This document shows positions 17,082 through 24,865 of a stretch of DNA of 64,000 nt, one piece after another. The translations under genes were made by a program, and so were the position numbers. Below the pieces are notes generated by a model. It made no database searches and was not told the origin of the DNA. It saw only the letters and a program-made list of their open reading frames with translations. Source of the DNA: Halorubrum rubrum (lineage in GTDB: Archaea > Halobacteriota > Halobacteria > Halobacteriales > Haloferacaceae); NCBI RefSeq assembly GCF_024494685.1, contig NZ_JANHDM010000015.1:1-64000 (forward strand), given 5' to 3'. Position 1 is the stretch's first letter. Each line of letters opens with the position of its first letter.

Positions 17082-17861
17082 CTACAGCTTCGGCGTCGAG
17101 GCGTCGATCGGGTCCGCCGTCACGGAGCCGCCGGAGCCGCCGGGCGAGTCGTCGCGAAGCTGGAGGTACGCCGCGGCGATCACTCCGTACAGGGCGGTGA
17201 AGAGGACGCTCGTGACGACGCTCACGGCGACCTCCGAGGCGAGCGCGAGTCCCGCGAGGTCCAGGAGCGACCCGACCGCGCCGACCGTGCCGCCGATCCC
17301 GCCGGAGAGGACCACGAGCAGGGCGAGCTTGAGCCGGTTGCCGCGCGCGAGCGCCCAGCTCCGCTTGAGCGCGCCGATCGTCCCCTCGTCCTCGACGCCG
17401 ACCGCGAACGTGAAGAACAGAAAGGAGGCGGCGAGGAAGACGCCGGGGAAAAAGAGCGCCGCGAACCCGAGCGTGACCGCGATCGACACGACGAAGCCGC
17501 CGACGACCATCGAGAGGGTCGCCCGGCCGACCCGCCGCGTGAGCAGCGCCGCGGGGAACGAGGAGAGCTCTCGCGCGGGGCGGGCGAGCGCCCGCGAGAG
17601 CGCCACGAAGTAGACGGAGCTCGCGAGGACCGCCGCGGCGAGGAGTGCGAGCCCGACCTCCCCGGAGAGGGGAAGTACCAGCCCCGCGGACTGGCCGAAC
17701 TGGCCGGCCACCTCCGGGGGAAGGTAGCCGATCACCGCGGTGTTGACCGCCGCCTGGGTGACCAGTTGGATGGCGAGCAGTCCGGCGAGGAGGATGCCGC
17801 CGGTCTTGGTGAGTAACCGTCCGATGCCGTCGCTAACCGCCTGGCCGAGTTGGAGGGCCAT
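17082..17861 (-). CDS. Haloarchaeal polytopic membrane protein (DUF7847-like)
   Basis: The 259-residue protein has about six hydrophobic segments. It contains a central motif common in DUF4013/DUF7847-type haloarchaeal membrane proteins (FFTFAVGVEDEGTIGALKRS followed by WALARGNRLKLALLV) and a short acidic C-terminal tail. The role is unknown; relatives are often described as glycerophosphoryl diester phosphodiesterase membrane-region-like. It is convergent with the FAD oxidase, with only 11 bases between stops. Confidence 0.75.
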   Translation of the reverse strand: MALQLGQAVSDGIGRLLTKTGGILLAGLLAIQLVTQAAVNTAVIGYLPPEVAGQFGQSAGLVLPLSGEVGLALLAAAVLASSVYFVALSRALARPARELSSFPAALLTRRVGRATLSMVVGGFVVSIAVTLGFAALFFPGVFLAASFLFFTFAVGVEDEGTIGALKRSWALARGNRLKLALLVVLSGGIGGTVGAVGSLLDLAGLALASEVAVSVVTSVLFTALYGVIAAAYLQLRDDSPGGSGGSVTADPIDASTPKL

Positions 17862-18028
17862 GTCATCGAATCGATGCTACGAGCGTAATAAAACGACCGG
17901 ATCCGGGGCGAGATATCTGCGGCGGTGGAGTTCCGATCGCGTCACGGTCGCGGGAGGCGACTCGGTGATAACGAAACGTTCAGGCTCGTCCAAGCTCTTA
18001 TGTACCGTTCCGGTCGTATTCGAGAGTA

Positions 18029-18298
18029 ATGGCCACGTCGACGCGAGAGAATTCCGATCACGACGGCGAGATCCGTCTCTGGCGGGAGGAAGAGTGGTGG
18101 ATCGCGAAGGACGTGGAGACGGGGGTGACGACGCAGGGTGACTCACGTGACGACGCGCTGGAGAACCTCGACGAGGCGGTCGCGCTCCATCGGGGCGAGA
18201 TCGGACGCGAGCCGACGGACGCGGAACTCGAAGCGTCGGGCATCGATCCGGTGGACAACTCCACGGGCGGCCGAGAGCCTCCGGACGTACTCGAGTAG
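18029..18298 (+). CDS. hicB: HicB-family antitoxin
   Basis: The 89-residue protein has the HicB beta-core: IRLWREEEWWIAKDVETGVT, then TQGDSRDDALENLDEAVALH, the partly degraded RNase-H-like fold typical of HicB antitoxins. It would bind and neutralise HicA. Its stop codon is immediately followed by the HicA start with no intervening base, so the pair is translated as a unit, antitoxin first. There is no clear added DNA-binding domain, so autoregulation through HicB itself is uncertain. Confidence 0.85.
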   Translation: MATSTRENSDHDGEIRLWREEEWWIAKDVETGVTTQGDSRDDALENLDEAVALHRGEIGREPTDAELEASGIDPVDNSTGGREPPDVLE

Positions 18299-18550
18299 AT
18301 GGGGAGGCGGACGTTCTCAGGACACGAAGTGGCCAAAGTACTCGTCAACGTCGGTGGCTTCGAATGGCGACGGACGGCCGGCGACCACGCACAACTGTAC
18401 TACGAACATCCGACGAACGAGGACGATCGCCGCCGAGTGACCGTTCCCTTGCACGACGAACTCCGGATCGGGACGCTCCGCGAGATCGCGGACGAAGCGG
18501 GTGCCCGGGAGTTCGACGAGTTCTGCGACTGGATCGACCGGAACGCGTAG
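18299..18550 (+). CDS. hicA: HicA-family toxin (mRNA interferase)
   Basis: The 83-residue protein matches the HicA/YcfA double-stranded-RNA-binding fold: FSGHEVAKVLVNVGGFEWRR, then TAGDHAQLYYEHP with the catalytic His, then RRRVTVPLHDELRIGTLREI. The usual GSH triplet is GDH here, with the His kept, so activity is expected. HicA cleaves mRNA when free of HicB. The pair sits directly upstream of a restriction-modification gene, a common grouping in defence patches. Confidence 0.88.
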   Translation: MGRRTFSGHEVAKVLVNVGGFEWRRTAGDHAQLYYEHPTNEDDRRRVTVPLHDELRIGTLREIADEAGAREFDEFCDWIDRNA

Positions 18551-18877
18551 GTCGCCAAGCACCCGACTCGACGGGAGGAAATTCCTCGTCACCGCGGGAT
18601 CAGTTCTCGGCTCCTGTTCGAAGAAAAGTCTATACGGCTACCCGTATTCGTCCGTGTCATACGTGATTATCCGCGAACACGTCGGGCGGAACGCTCGGCG
18701 GGACGCCGAGCGGAGCGTCGTGGGTCCGGACCGGATCGCCGCCTTCGGCTCGGGACACGACGCGCCCGGATTCGAGGCCGGTGACGGGGTCGGCGTCGCC
18801 GACACGACGGTACCTCCTCGCGCCCTCGCCGCCAGTACGGCTCCGGACGAACGTTACGCCGCCGCTCCCGTCTAATC
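18551..18877. other. Intergenic region between hicA and the RM gene
   Basis: 327 bp without a supported gene. One plus-strand frame stays open but has no recognisable content and mixes with the hicA reading in another frame. The sequence AAAGTCTATACGG near 18625 is A+T-richer than its surroundings and could include a promoter, but the RM start is ~250 bp further on. A remnant of a lost gene is possible. Confidence 0.4.
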
Positions 18878-21800
18878 ATGCAGCAGTCACTCACCTACCG
18901 CACGAACCGCGACCTGTTCTCGAACCACTACCTCGACGAGCACCTCCCCGAGACGGAGGCGTGGGAGGCGGTCGACGACGGGGAGCTTCGAGCCGCCCGT
19001 GAGGGGATCCTCGACCTCTACGAGAGCGAGAAGGGAACCGCTCCGAAGCGCAACGAGTCCCAACTCGAGGAGAAGTTCATCCGGCCGATGTTCCGGAAGC
19101 TTTCGATTCCCTTCGAAGTCGAGGAAAGCACCAGTCGGACGCAGCGCCGCCCGGACTACGGCTTCTTCGAGAGCGAGGACGCGGCGCGGAACGCCTTCGA
19201 GCGCCGCGAGACGGGCGGCGACTTCTACGAGGACGCCGTAGCGGTCGCCGACGCCAAACGCTGGGGACGGCCGCTCGACACGCGCGGCAACAGCGAACAC
19301 GAGCGCGACTTCGAGAACCCGAGCTACCAGATCCACGTCTATCTCCAGGAGACGCCCGCCAGATGGGCGGTGCTGACGGACGGGAAGACGTGGCGGCTCT
19401 ACTACGGCCCGACGAGCCACCGGCTCGACTCCTACTACGAGATCGACCTGCCGACGGTGCTCGAGGAGGGCGACCTGGAGGCGTTCAAATACTTCTATCT
19501 CTTCTTTCGGCACGAGGCGTTCCTCAAGGACGCCGGGGGCGACTGCTTCCTCGATGGCGTGTACGACGAGTCGAACGTCTTCGCGCGCGACCTCGGCGAG
19601 GACCTCCAGGACAACATCTACGAGGCGATCAAGGTGCTCTCGGAGGGATTCCTCCAGTACCCGGAGAACGACCTCGACGAAAGCGATCTGGACCTCGTCC
19701 ACGACGCCTCGCTCATCTACCTCTACCGGCTGATCTTCGTGCTGTACGCGGAGGCCGAGGGGCGCGACCTGCTGGACACGGACAACGAGATCTACGAGCA
19801 GTCCTACAGCCTGAACGCGCTCAAACAGGAGGTCGCGGCGGAGCTCGACGGCGCCGACCCGAAGTATCGCGACTGGCAGGACGACCTGAGTTCGCGGCTC
19901 GACGAGCTGTTCGAGCTGATCGACCGAGGGAGCAGATCGCGGGGGATCCCCGAGGAGGACCTGTACATCCCGGCGTACAACGGCGGGCTGTTCCGGACGG
20001 ACCCGGACGCGGACGACGGTCCCGAGGCGCGGTTTCTCGCGGCGCACACGGTCGGCGACGCCCACCTGGCGCGCGTCGTCGAACTGCTCACGCGGAGCGA
20101 GCAGGCGAACGGCGGCGGGAAGATATTCGTCGACTACTCCTCGCTGGACGTGCGCCACCTCGGCAGCATCTACGAGGGGCTGTTGGAGTACCAACTCCAC
20201 GTCGCTGACGGGCCGCTGACGGTCGAGGACGGCGAGTACTCCGAGGCCGAGGAGGGCGAGGAGGTCGTCGTCGAGGCGGGCGAGGTGTACCTCACGACGG
20301 GCAGCGGCGAGCGCAAGGCGACGGGGTCGTACTACACGCCGGAGTACGTCGTGGAGTACATCGTCGACGAGACGCTCGGGCCGCTGGTCGACGACATCCG
20401 GGAGGACCTGGTCGGGCAGACGACCTACCGGAAGGGCGACGAGGAGGCGGGGACGTTCGCGGACGAGTTCGCGGACCGCGTCTTCGACCTCACGATCCTC
20501 GACCCGGCGATGGGCAGCGGGCACTTCCTCACGAGCGCGGTCGACTACCTCGCTCGCGAGATCATCGACGCGCAGGAGCGGCAGGCGGCCCAGCAGGGGA
20601 TCGAGACGGTCGCGGAGGACCGCGACATCAACTGGGCGCGGCGGAAGGTGGCCCAGCGGTGTATCTACGGGGTCGACCTGAACCCGCTCGCGACCGAGCT
20701 CGCGAAGGTGTCGCTGTGGCTGCGGACCCTCGCCGCGGAGCAGCCGCTGGCGTTCCTCGATCACCACCTGAAGACCGGGAACTCGCTCGTCGGGAGCGAC
20801 ATCGAGGACGTGCTCTCGAACGGGGAGGGCGATGGGACCACGGACGGGCAGTTGACCCTCCAGCAGTCGTTCGCGCACACGCGCCAGCAGGCCCTCGAAC
20901 ACGTGATGGACCGGTTTCAGGACCTGCTCTCCATCGACAACGAGACGCTCGAAGACGCGAAGGAGATGGAGGACGTCTACGACGCGGTCCGCGACGACCC
21001 CCTCTATCAACACCTGCTGGCGATGGCGAACGTCCACACCGCGGAGCGGTTCGGGGTGGACGTGCCCGACGACGCCCACGAGCGGATGGCCGAGGCGCTT
21101 CGCGACGAGTCGTGGGCCGACATCGAGGGACAGGACTGGTTCGAGAGCGCGCAGGCGACCGCCGAGGAGGAGCGGTTCTTCCACTGGGAGTTGGAGTTCC
21201 CGGTGGCGTTCTACGACGAGGACGGGGACCGGAAGCCCGACGCCGGGTTCGACGCGGTGATCGGAAATCCGCCGTATATTTCCATTGTGAATTTGGAAGA
21301 CGCGTTCGTTCAATATTTCAAACGCAAGTATGAGAGCGCCAACTACGGTCGAACAGATATCTATCTCCCGTTTATCGAAAAAGGAATCGAGATCGCAGAC
21401 TCTCAAGGACGCTCTTCAATGATTGTTCCCGATAAGTGGCTCGTATCGGATTATGGGGAAACACTCCGGACAAACGTACTGAGAGATAATACGGTTGAGC
21501 AGATAGTTGATTTACGTTCTCAGAACGTTTTTAGTGATGCTACAAATTCACCTATCATATATTTGATTAAAAATCAGAAAAGTCAGACTAAAACAACCTT
21601 CTATTCCGGCGTACCAGGGTGGAATTACACTGGAAAGTACAGTATTAGCCAAAATATATTCAAAAATCTCAATGACAACAAAATAATAATTGGTCTAACG
21701 GAAGAAGAATGGGATGTCTGTCTGAGTTTAAGAGAAAAATCTTGGATAATTGATGATTTCATGTATGTGAGTTACGGTGCCCAGCCCGGCCTACTTTCCA

Positions 21801-23068
21801 AGTTTGTATTGGACTCGAGAGACGCAGCAATAGAGCAGTGTAAGAGTCTTGGATATGGCGATATTGTAGAATCAGTCGTTGAGCCATTTATAAAGGGCAG
21901 ACATATCCGCCCGTACTCGATCAATCACGGCGGCGAGTATCTGGTATATCTACCGGATGAACTTCACCGTCCGGCATTTCGAGAACTGTTTGATTTAGAT
22001 AAGATCGCGATGAGCGAGGTAGCAACCACGCTAAAAGCAGCTTTCGATGAAGAGGGATATTATGGAAATGAAACAGTTGTTTTTCTGGTGAAATATTGGG
22101 ATTTATTCGCGGCTGACGTTGATCGGACAGGTCGTACCAGTTTCCCTAACCAGAGCCAGATACCAGATTCGACACGGAATATAAATATGAATTATATTAC
22201 CACTCTGTTAAATTCAAAACTACTGGAATTTTATTTTGAATCGACTATGGCAGAGTTTCTTCACGTGTATCCAGACGATATCAGAGAGCTTCCAATATAT
22301 AAGATCAATATGTCAAAATCAGTTCAGAGTGAGAAAATCAGTAGATTCAGATCGCAGTATAATACACTAAATGTTAGCGAATGTATAGAAGAGCAGAGTG
22401 GCCTGACGGATAGAGAAACACACGATGTGTTAGCATTTCTTGGAGAGGAATTAGCTGCCACGAAAAAAGAAAAGCGAGAGTACAATCTCACCTTCCTCGA
22501 CTATCTCGGCAACTATGAAGCCGGCCCGAACCTCCCCGACATCGGGCTCTTTCAGCCGACCAGATCGAACATCCTCGACGCGACGGCTGAAGAGTACGAG
22601 AACCTCCGCGTCGGCGAGGTGCGCGCCGAGCGCGACAGCACGAGCGTCACGGTGTCGGCGACGGCCCGCTACAAGCCCGACGACGAGGACGCCCACGAGA
22701 CCGACACCTACGGCTACACCGAGACGGACTTCTTCGAGGCGTTCACGCTCGTGGATCTGACTGAGAACGAGGCCGCGCTCGTCGAGGCGTTCGTCCCGGT
22801 CGCCGTCGAGGAGGCCGGCGGCTTCGCCGGCTTCCGCGAGAACGCCACCAAGACGAACTCGCTTCTCGACCGCCTGAAGGCGATCACCCTCCCCGACCCC
22901 GACGACGTCGCCGATGACCTCCGGCGATACGTCGAGACGAAGGACCGTGCCGACGAACTCGACGCGAGGATCGAGAAGACCGACGAGTTGATCGACGAGA
23001 TCGTCTACGACCTCTACGACCTGACGGACGAGGAGATCGAGATCGTGGAGGAGGCGGTGGGGGAGTAG
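18878..23068 (+). CDS. Type IIG/Eco57I-like restriction-modification enzyme
   Basis: This single-chain nuclease and DNA methyltransferase has 1396 residues. Residues ~60-130 form a PD-(D/E)XK-type nuclease (RRPDYGFF at 91-98, VADAK at 123-127). Residues ~480-800 form an N6-adenine methyltransferase: GSYYTPEYVVEYIVDE near 483, the SAM motif DPAMGSGHF near 542, and the catalytic NPPY near 797. Residues ~800-1205 are the target-recognition region, and the C-terminus returns to a helical domain. Eco57I-class enzymes methylate one strand and cut at a distance. The recognition part (about 21270-22490) is much richer in A+T than the rest and has different codon use, indicating domain replacement by transfer. 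No separate R, M or S gene is adjacent, consistent with a stand-alone enzyme. BREX PglX is an alternative relative, but no BREX genes are present. Confidence 0.9.
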   Translation: MQQSLTYRTNRDLFSNHYLDEHLPETEAWEAVDDGELRAAREGILDLYESEKGTAPKRNESQLEEKFIRPMFRKLSIPFEVEESTSRTQRRPDYGFFESEDAARNAFERRETGGDFYEDAVAVADAKRWGRPLDTRGNSEHERDFENPSYQIHVYLQETPARWAVLTDGKTWRLYYGPTSHRLDSYYEIDLPTVLEEGDLEAFKYFYLFFRHEAFLKDAGGDCFLDGVYDESNVFARDLGEDLQDNIYEAIKVLSEGFLQYPENDLDESDLDLVHDASLIYLYRLIFVLYAEAEGRDLLDTDNEIYEQSYSLNALKQEVAAELDGADPKYRDWQDDLSSRLDELFELIDRGSRSRGIPEEDLYIPAYNGGLFRTDPDADDGPEARFLAAHTVGDAHLARVVELLTRSEQANGGGKIFVDYSSLDVRHLGSIYEGLLEYQLHVADGPLTVEDGEYSEAEEGEEVVVEAGEVYLTTGSGERKATGSYYTPEYVVEYIVDETLGPLVDDIREDLVGQTTYRKGDEEAGTFADEFADRVFDLTILDPAMGSGHFLTSAVDYLAREIIDAQERQAAQQGIETVAEDRDINWARRKVAQRCIYGVDLNPLATELAKVSLWLRTLAAEQPLAFLDHHLKTGNSLVGSDIEDVLSNGEGDGTTDGQLTLQQSFAHTRQQALEHVMDRFQDLLSIDNETLEDAKEMEDVYDAVRDDPLYQHLLAMANVHTAERFGVDVPDDAHERMAEALRDESWADIEGQDWFESAQATAEEERFFHWELEFPVAFYDEDGDRKPDAGFDAVIGNPPYISIVNLEDAFVQYFKRKYESANYGRTDIYLPFIEKGIEIADSQGRSSMIVPDKWLVSDYGETLRTNVLRDNTVEQIVDLRSQNVFSDATNSPIIYLIKNQKSQTKTTFYSGVPGWNYTGKYSISQNIFKNLNDNKIIIGLTEEEWDVCLSLREKSWIIDDFMYVSYGAQPGLLSKFVLDSRDAAIEQCKSLGYGDIVESVVEPFIKGRHIRPYSINHGGEYLVYLPDELHRPAFRELFDLDKIAMSEVATTLKAAFDEEGYYGNETVVFLVKYWDLFAADVDRTGRTSFPNQSQIPDSTRNINMNYITTLLNSKLLEFYFESTMAEFLHVYPDDIRELPIYKINMSKSVQSEKISRFRSQYNTLNVSECIEEQSGLTDRETHDVLAFLGEELAATKKEKREYNLTFLDYLGNYEAGPNLPDIGLFQPTRSNILDATAEEYENLRVGEVRAERDSTSVTVSATARYKPDDEDAHETDTYGYTETDFFEAFTLVDLTENEAALVEAFVPVAVEEAGGFAGFRENATKTNSLLDRLKAITLPDPDDVADDLRRYVETKDRADELDARIEKTDELIDEIVYDLYDLTDEEIEIVEEAVGE

Positions 23069-23494
23069 CGAGTCGGACGCGACCGAGCGAAGCGAGGTCG
23101 CGCCTTTTGGTCGAGCTTTTTCCGTGAGTGGTCGTGAGCGAAGCGAACGACCCGACTCGGAAAAAGGTCGGACTGAGGAGATCGAGATCGTGGAGGAGGC
23201 GGTGGGGGAGTAGCGAGTCGGACGCGACCGAGCGAAGCGAGGTCGCGCCTTTTGGTCGAGCTTTTTCCGTGAGTGGTCGTGAGCGAAGCGAACGACCCGA
23301 CTCGGAAAAAGGTCGGACTGAGGAGATCGAGATCGTGGAGGAGGCGGTGGGGGAGTAGCGAGTCGGACGCGACCGAGCGAAGCGAGGTCGCGCCTTTTGG
23401 TCGAGCTTTTTCCGTGAGTGGTCGTGAGCGAAGCGAACGACCCGACTCGGAAAAAGGTCGGACTGAGGAGATCGAGATCGTGGAGGAGGCGGTC
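23031..23494. repeat. 145-bp direct repeat, three copies plus a 29-bp fragment
   Basis: Units start at 23031, 23176, 23321 and 23466 (partial), each beginning AGGAGATCGAGATCGTGGAG. Each full unit contains the last codons and stop of the RM gene followed by ~110 bp of intergenic DNA, which itself holds inverted parts (CGAGTCGG ... CCGACTCG). The copies look identical by eye. The fourth ends where the remnant DUF5615 gene begins. The array is tandem with no spacers, so it is not CRISPR. It probably arose by repeated duplication between short homologies. Confidence 0.95.
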
Positions 23495-23556
23495 GCGGAG
23501 TATCGGGAGGCGGTCGCTTTCTCGACGTTCTCGTCCGCAAGGATCCGATACGCCAT
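23495..23556 (-). pseudogene. Truncated DUF5615 (PIN-like) toxin gene
   Basis: The minus strand starts ATG at 23556 (or GTG at 23559) and encodes MAYRILADENVEKATASRY, the characteristic N-terminus of DUF5615 PIN-like toxins, which normally have about 110-120 residues. After roughly 20 codons the frame runs into the 145-bp repeat and loses all similarity, so the nuclease core is missing. The start overlaps the stop of the DUF433 gene, the normal arrangement of this toxin-antitoxin pair. It is therefore a broken toxin beside an intact antitoxin. Confidence 0.75.
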
Positions 23557-23837
23557 CACCCGCGGAGGGCGTCGGGATCGGTAGTCAGGTGCTCGTGATC
23601 CCGAGCGGCCGCCCCGCGCTGACGTTCGACGGCACGCATCTCCTCCGGATGGTCGTGGTAGTAAGTGAGCGCGCGGTAGACGTCGGCCACGTCGACGTCG
23701 TGACGATCGGCGACCGTCCGCGGTTCGAGACCGCGGTCTTCGACCTGCGTTTTGATGAACTCGACGGTGATCCGCCGACCCTCCAGATGCGGTTCGTCGT
23801 GTAGCTCGCGCACGATCCGCCTCGCGACTTGGCTCAT
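23556..23837 (-). CDS. DUF433-family antitoxin
   Basis: The 93-residue protein (MSQVARRIVRELHDEPHLEG, then RRITVEFIKTQVEDRGLEP, TVADRHDVDVADVYRALTYY, HDHPEEM) is a clear DUF433 protein with a helix-turn-helix-like core. DUF433 proteins are the usual upstream partners and predicted antitoxins of DUF5615 PIN-like toxins. The stop codon overlaps the start of the remnant toxin gene. With the toxin destroyed, this antitoxin is either solitary, free to act as a regulator, or neutralises a related toxin elsewhere (inference). Confidence 0.88.
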   Translation of the reverse strand: MSQVARRIVRELHDEPHLEGRRITVEFIKTQVEDRGLEPRTVADRHDVDVADVYRALTYYHDHPEEMRAVERQRGAAARDHEHLTTDPDALRG

Positions 23838-23884
23838 ACGGGTTCTACGACTCCACCGTACTTGAACGTCGGGTCCGAGACGGA

Positions 23885-24604
23885 TCAGACGAACTCCGAG
23901 GGCCGCGGCCCGTTCGTGACGTGGACCTCGAACGGCTGGGTGCCGACGTCGTCCCGCTCGACGAGGTGCCAGTACGTCTCGGCCAGCTCGTCCGGATCGA
24001 GGAACGTCTCCGCCCCGCGGTCCGGCTGCCGCTCGCGGGCCTCGGGCGAGTCGATCTGCCCGTCGATCACGACGTGGGCGACGTGGACCCCCTCCGGGCC
24101 GAACTCCTGGGCGATGTCCATCGCCATCCCGCGGGCGGCGAACTTCGCGGCCGTGAAGCCGATCGCCCCGCCGCGGCTCCGCACCGCGGAGGTCGCGCCC
24201 GTGAAGATCACCGTCCCGCCTCCCGTCTCGAGCATGTCCGAGATGGCCTCCCGCGAGCAGACGAACGCGCCGCGCGCGCCGACGGCCCACGCCTCCTCGA
24301 ACGCCTCGACGCTCGTGTCCATGAGCCCCGTCCAGGAGGCCGCGCTCGCGTGGTTGACGAGGACGTCCACGGGGCCGAACGCCTCCCGGACCGCCGCGAA
24401 CCCCTCGCGAACCCGGTCGACGTCGGCCAGGTCGACGGGGACCGCGAGCCCCTCGCCCGGCTCCGGGAGGTCGGCCGCGAGCTCCTCGATGTACCCCGCC
24501 GACCGGGCGAACAGCGCGACCCGGCACCCCTCGGCGGCGAACTTCCGTGCGATCGACGCTCCGAGCCCCGGACCGGCGCCGGCGACGACCACTGTGCGCG
24601 TCAT
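23885..24604 (-). CDS. SDR-family oxidoreductase with Tyr-to-Phe change
   Basis: The 239-residue Rossmann-fold protein has a cofactor motif VAGAGPGLGASIARKFA (GxGPGxG in place of the usual TGxxxGxG), an NHAS motif in place of NNAG, and an active-site region reading TGATSAVRSRGGAIGFTAAK. In classical SDRs this last segment is YxxxK; here the Tyr is Phe while Ser and Lys remain. It may reduce poorly or use another acid. The ATG at 24604 is chosen because the upstream part of the frame is out-of-phase noise. It lies next to the toxin-antitoxin remnant and is probably unrelated to it. Confidence 0.85.
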   Translation of the reverse strand: MTRTVVVAGAGPGLGASIARKFAAEGCRVALFARSAGYIEELAADLPEPGEGLAVPVDLADVDRVREGFAAVREAFGPVDVLVNHASAASWTGLMDTSVEAFEEAWAVGARGAFVCSREAISDMLETGGGTVIFTGATSAVRSRGGAIGFTAAKFAARGMAMDIAQEFGPEGVHVAHVVIDGQIDSPEARERQPDRGAETFLDPDELAETYWHLVERDDVGTQPFEVHVTNGPRPSEFV

Positions 24605-24865
24605 GGCCCCGCGTACGCGCCGCGGGGTGAAAAACGCGGACCCGGACGGCCGGGAAACGGGTCGGGACGACCGGGGAGCGAATCCGTATGAACGGGGGCC
24701 GCGGGATCGAGCGACGCTCCTCGGGGAAGACGATTTAACGGAGGGCGTTCTCCGGAGACGCGTGCAGCGCGAAGCCCTCCCACGACGCGCGTTCCGTGAT
24801 CCGGACGTACAGACACCCAGTCCCTCGCGCCTGTCGATCCGCCGGCCGATCGGTGTGGTGGGCGA

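Noticed and set aside
18501-18875. A 124-residue plus-strand ORF upstream of the RM gene
   Set aside because: Starts inside hicA in another frame, has no hydrophobic core or motif, and no plausible ribosome site.
18887-21406. 839-residue open frame antisense to the RM gene
   Set aside because: It mirrors the high-G+C half of the RM gene and ends where that gene turns A+T-rich; composition is typical of an antisense shadow with no domain.
23031-23494. CRISPR array
   Set aside because: The repeats are 145 bp, adjacent and without unique spacers, and contain the end of a gene.
23014-23559. A 181-residue minus-strand protein with internal repeats
   Set aside because: It begins as the DUF5615 start but then reads through the 145-bp repeats in a different frame in each copy; better explained as a truncated toxin running into non-coding repeats.
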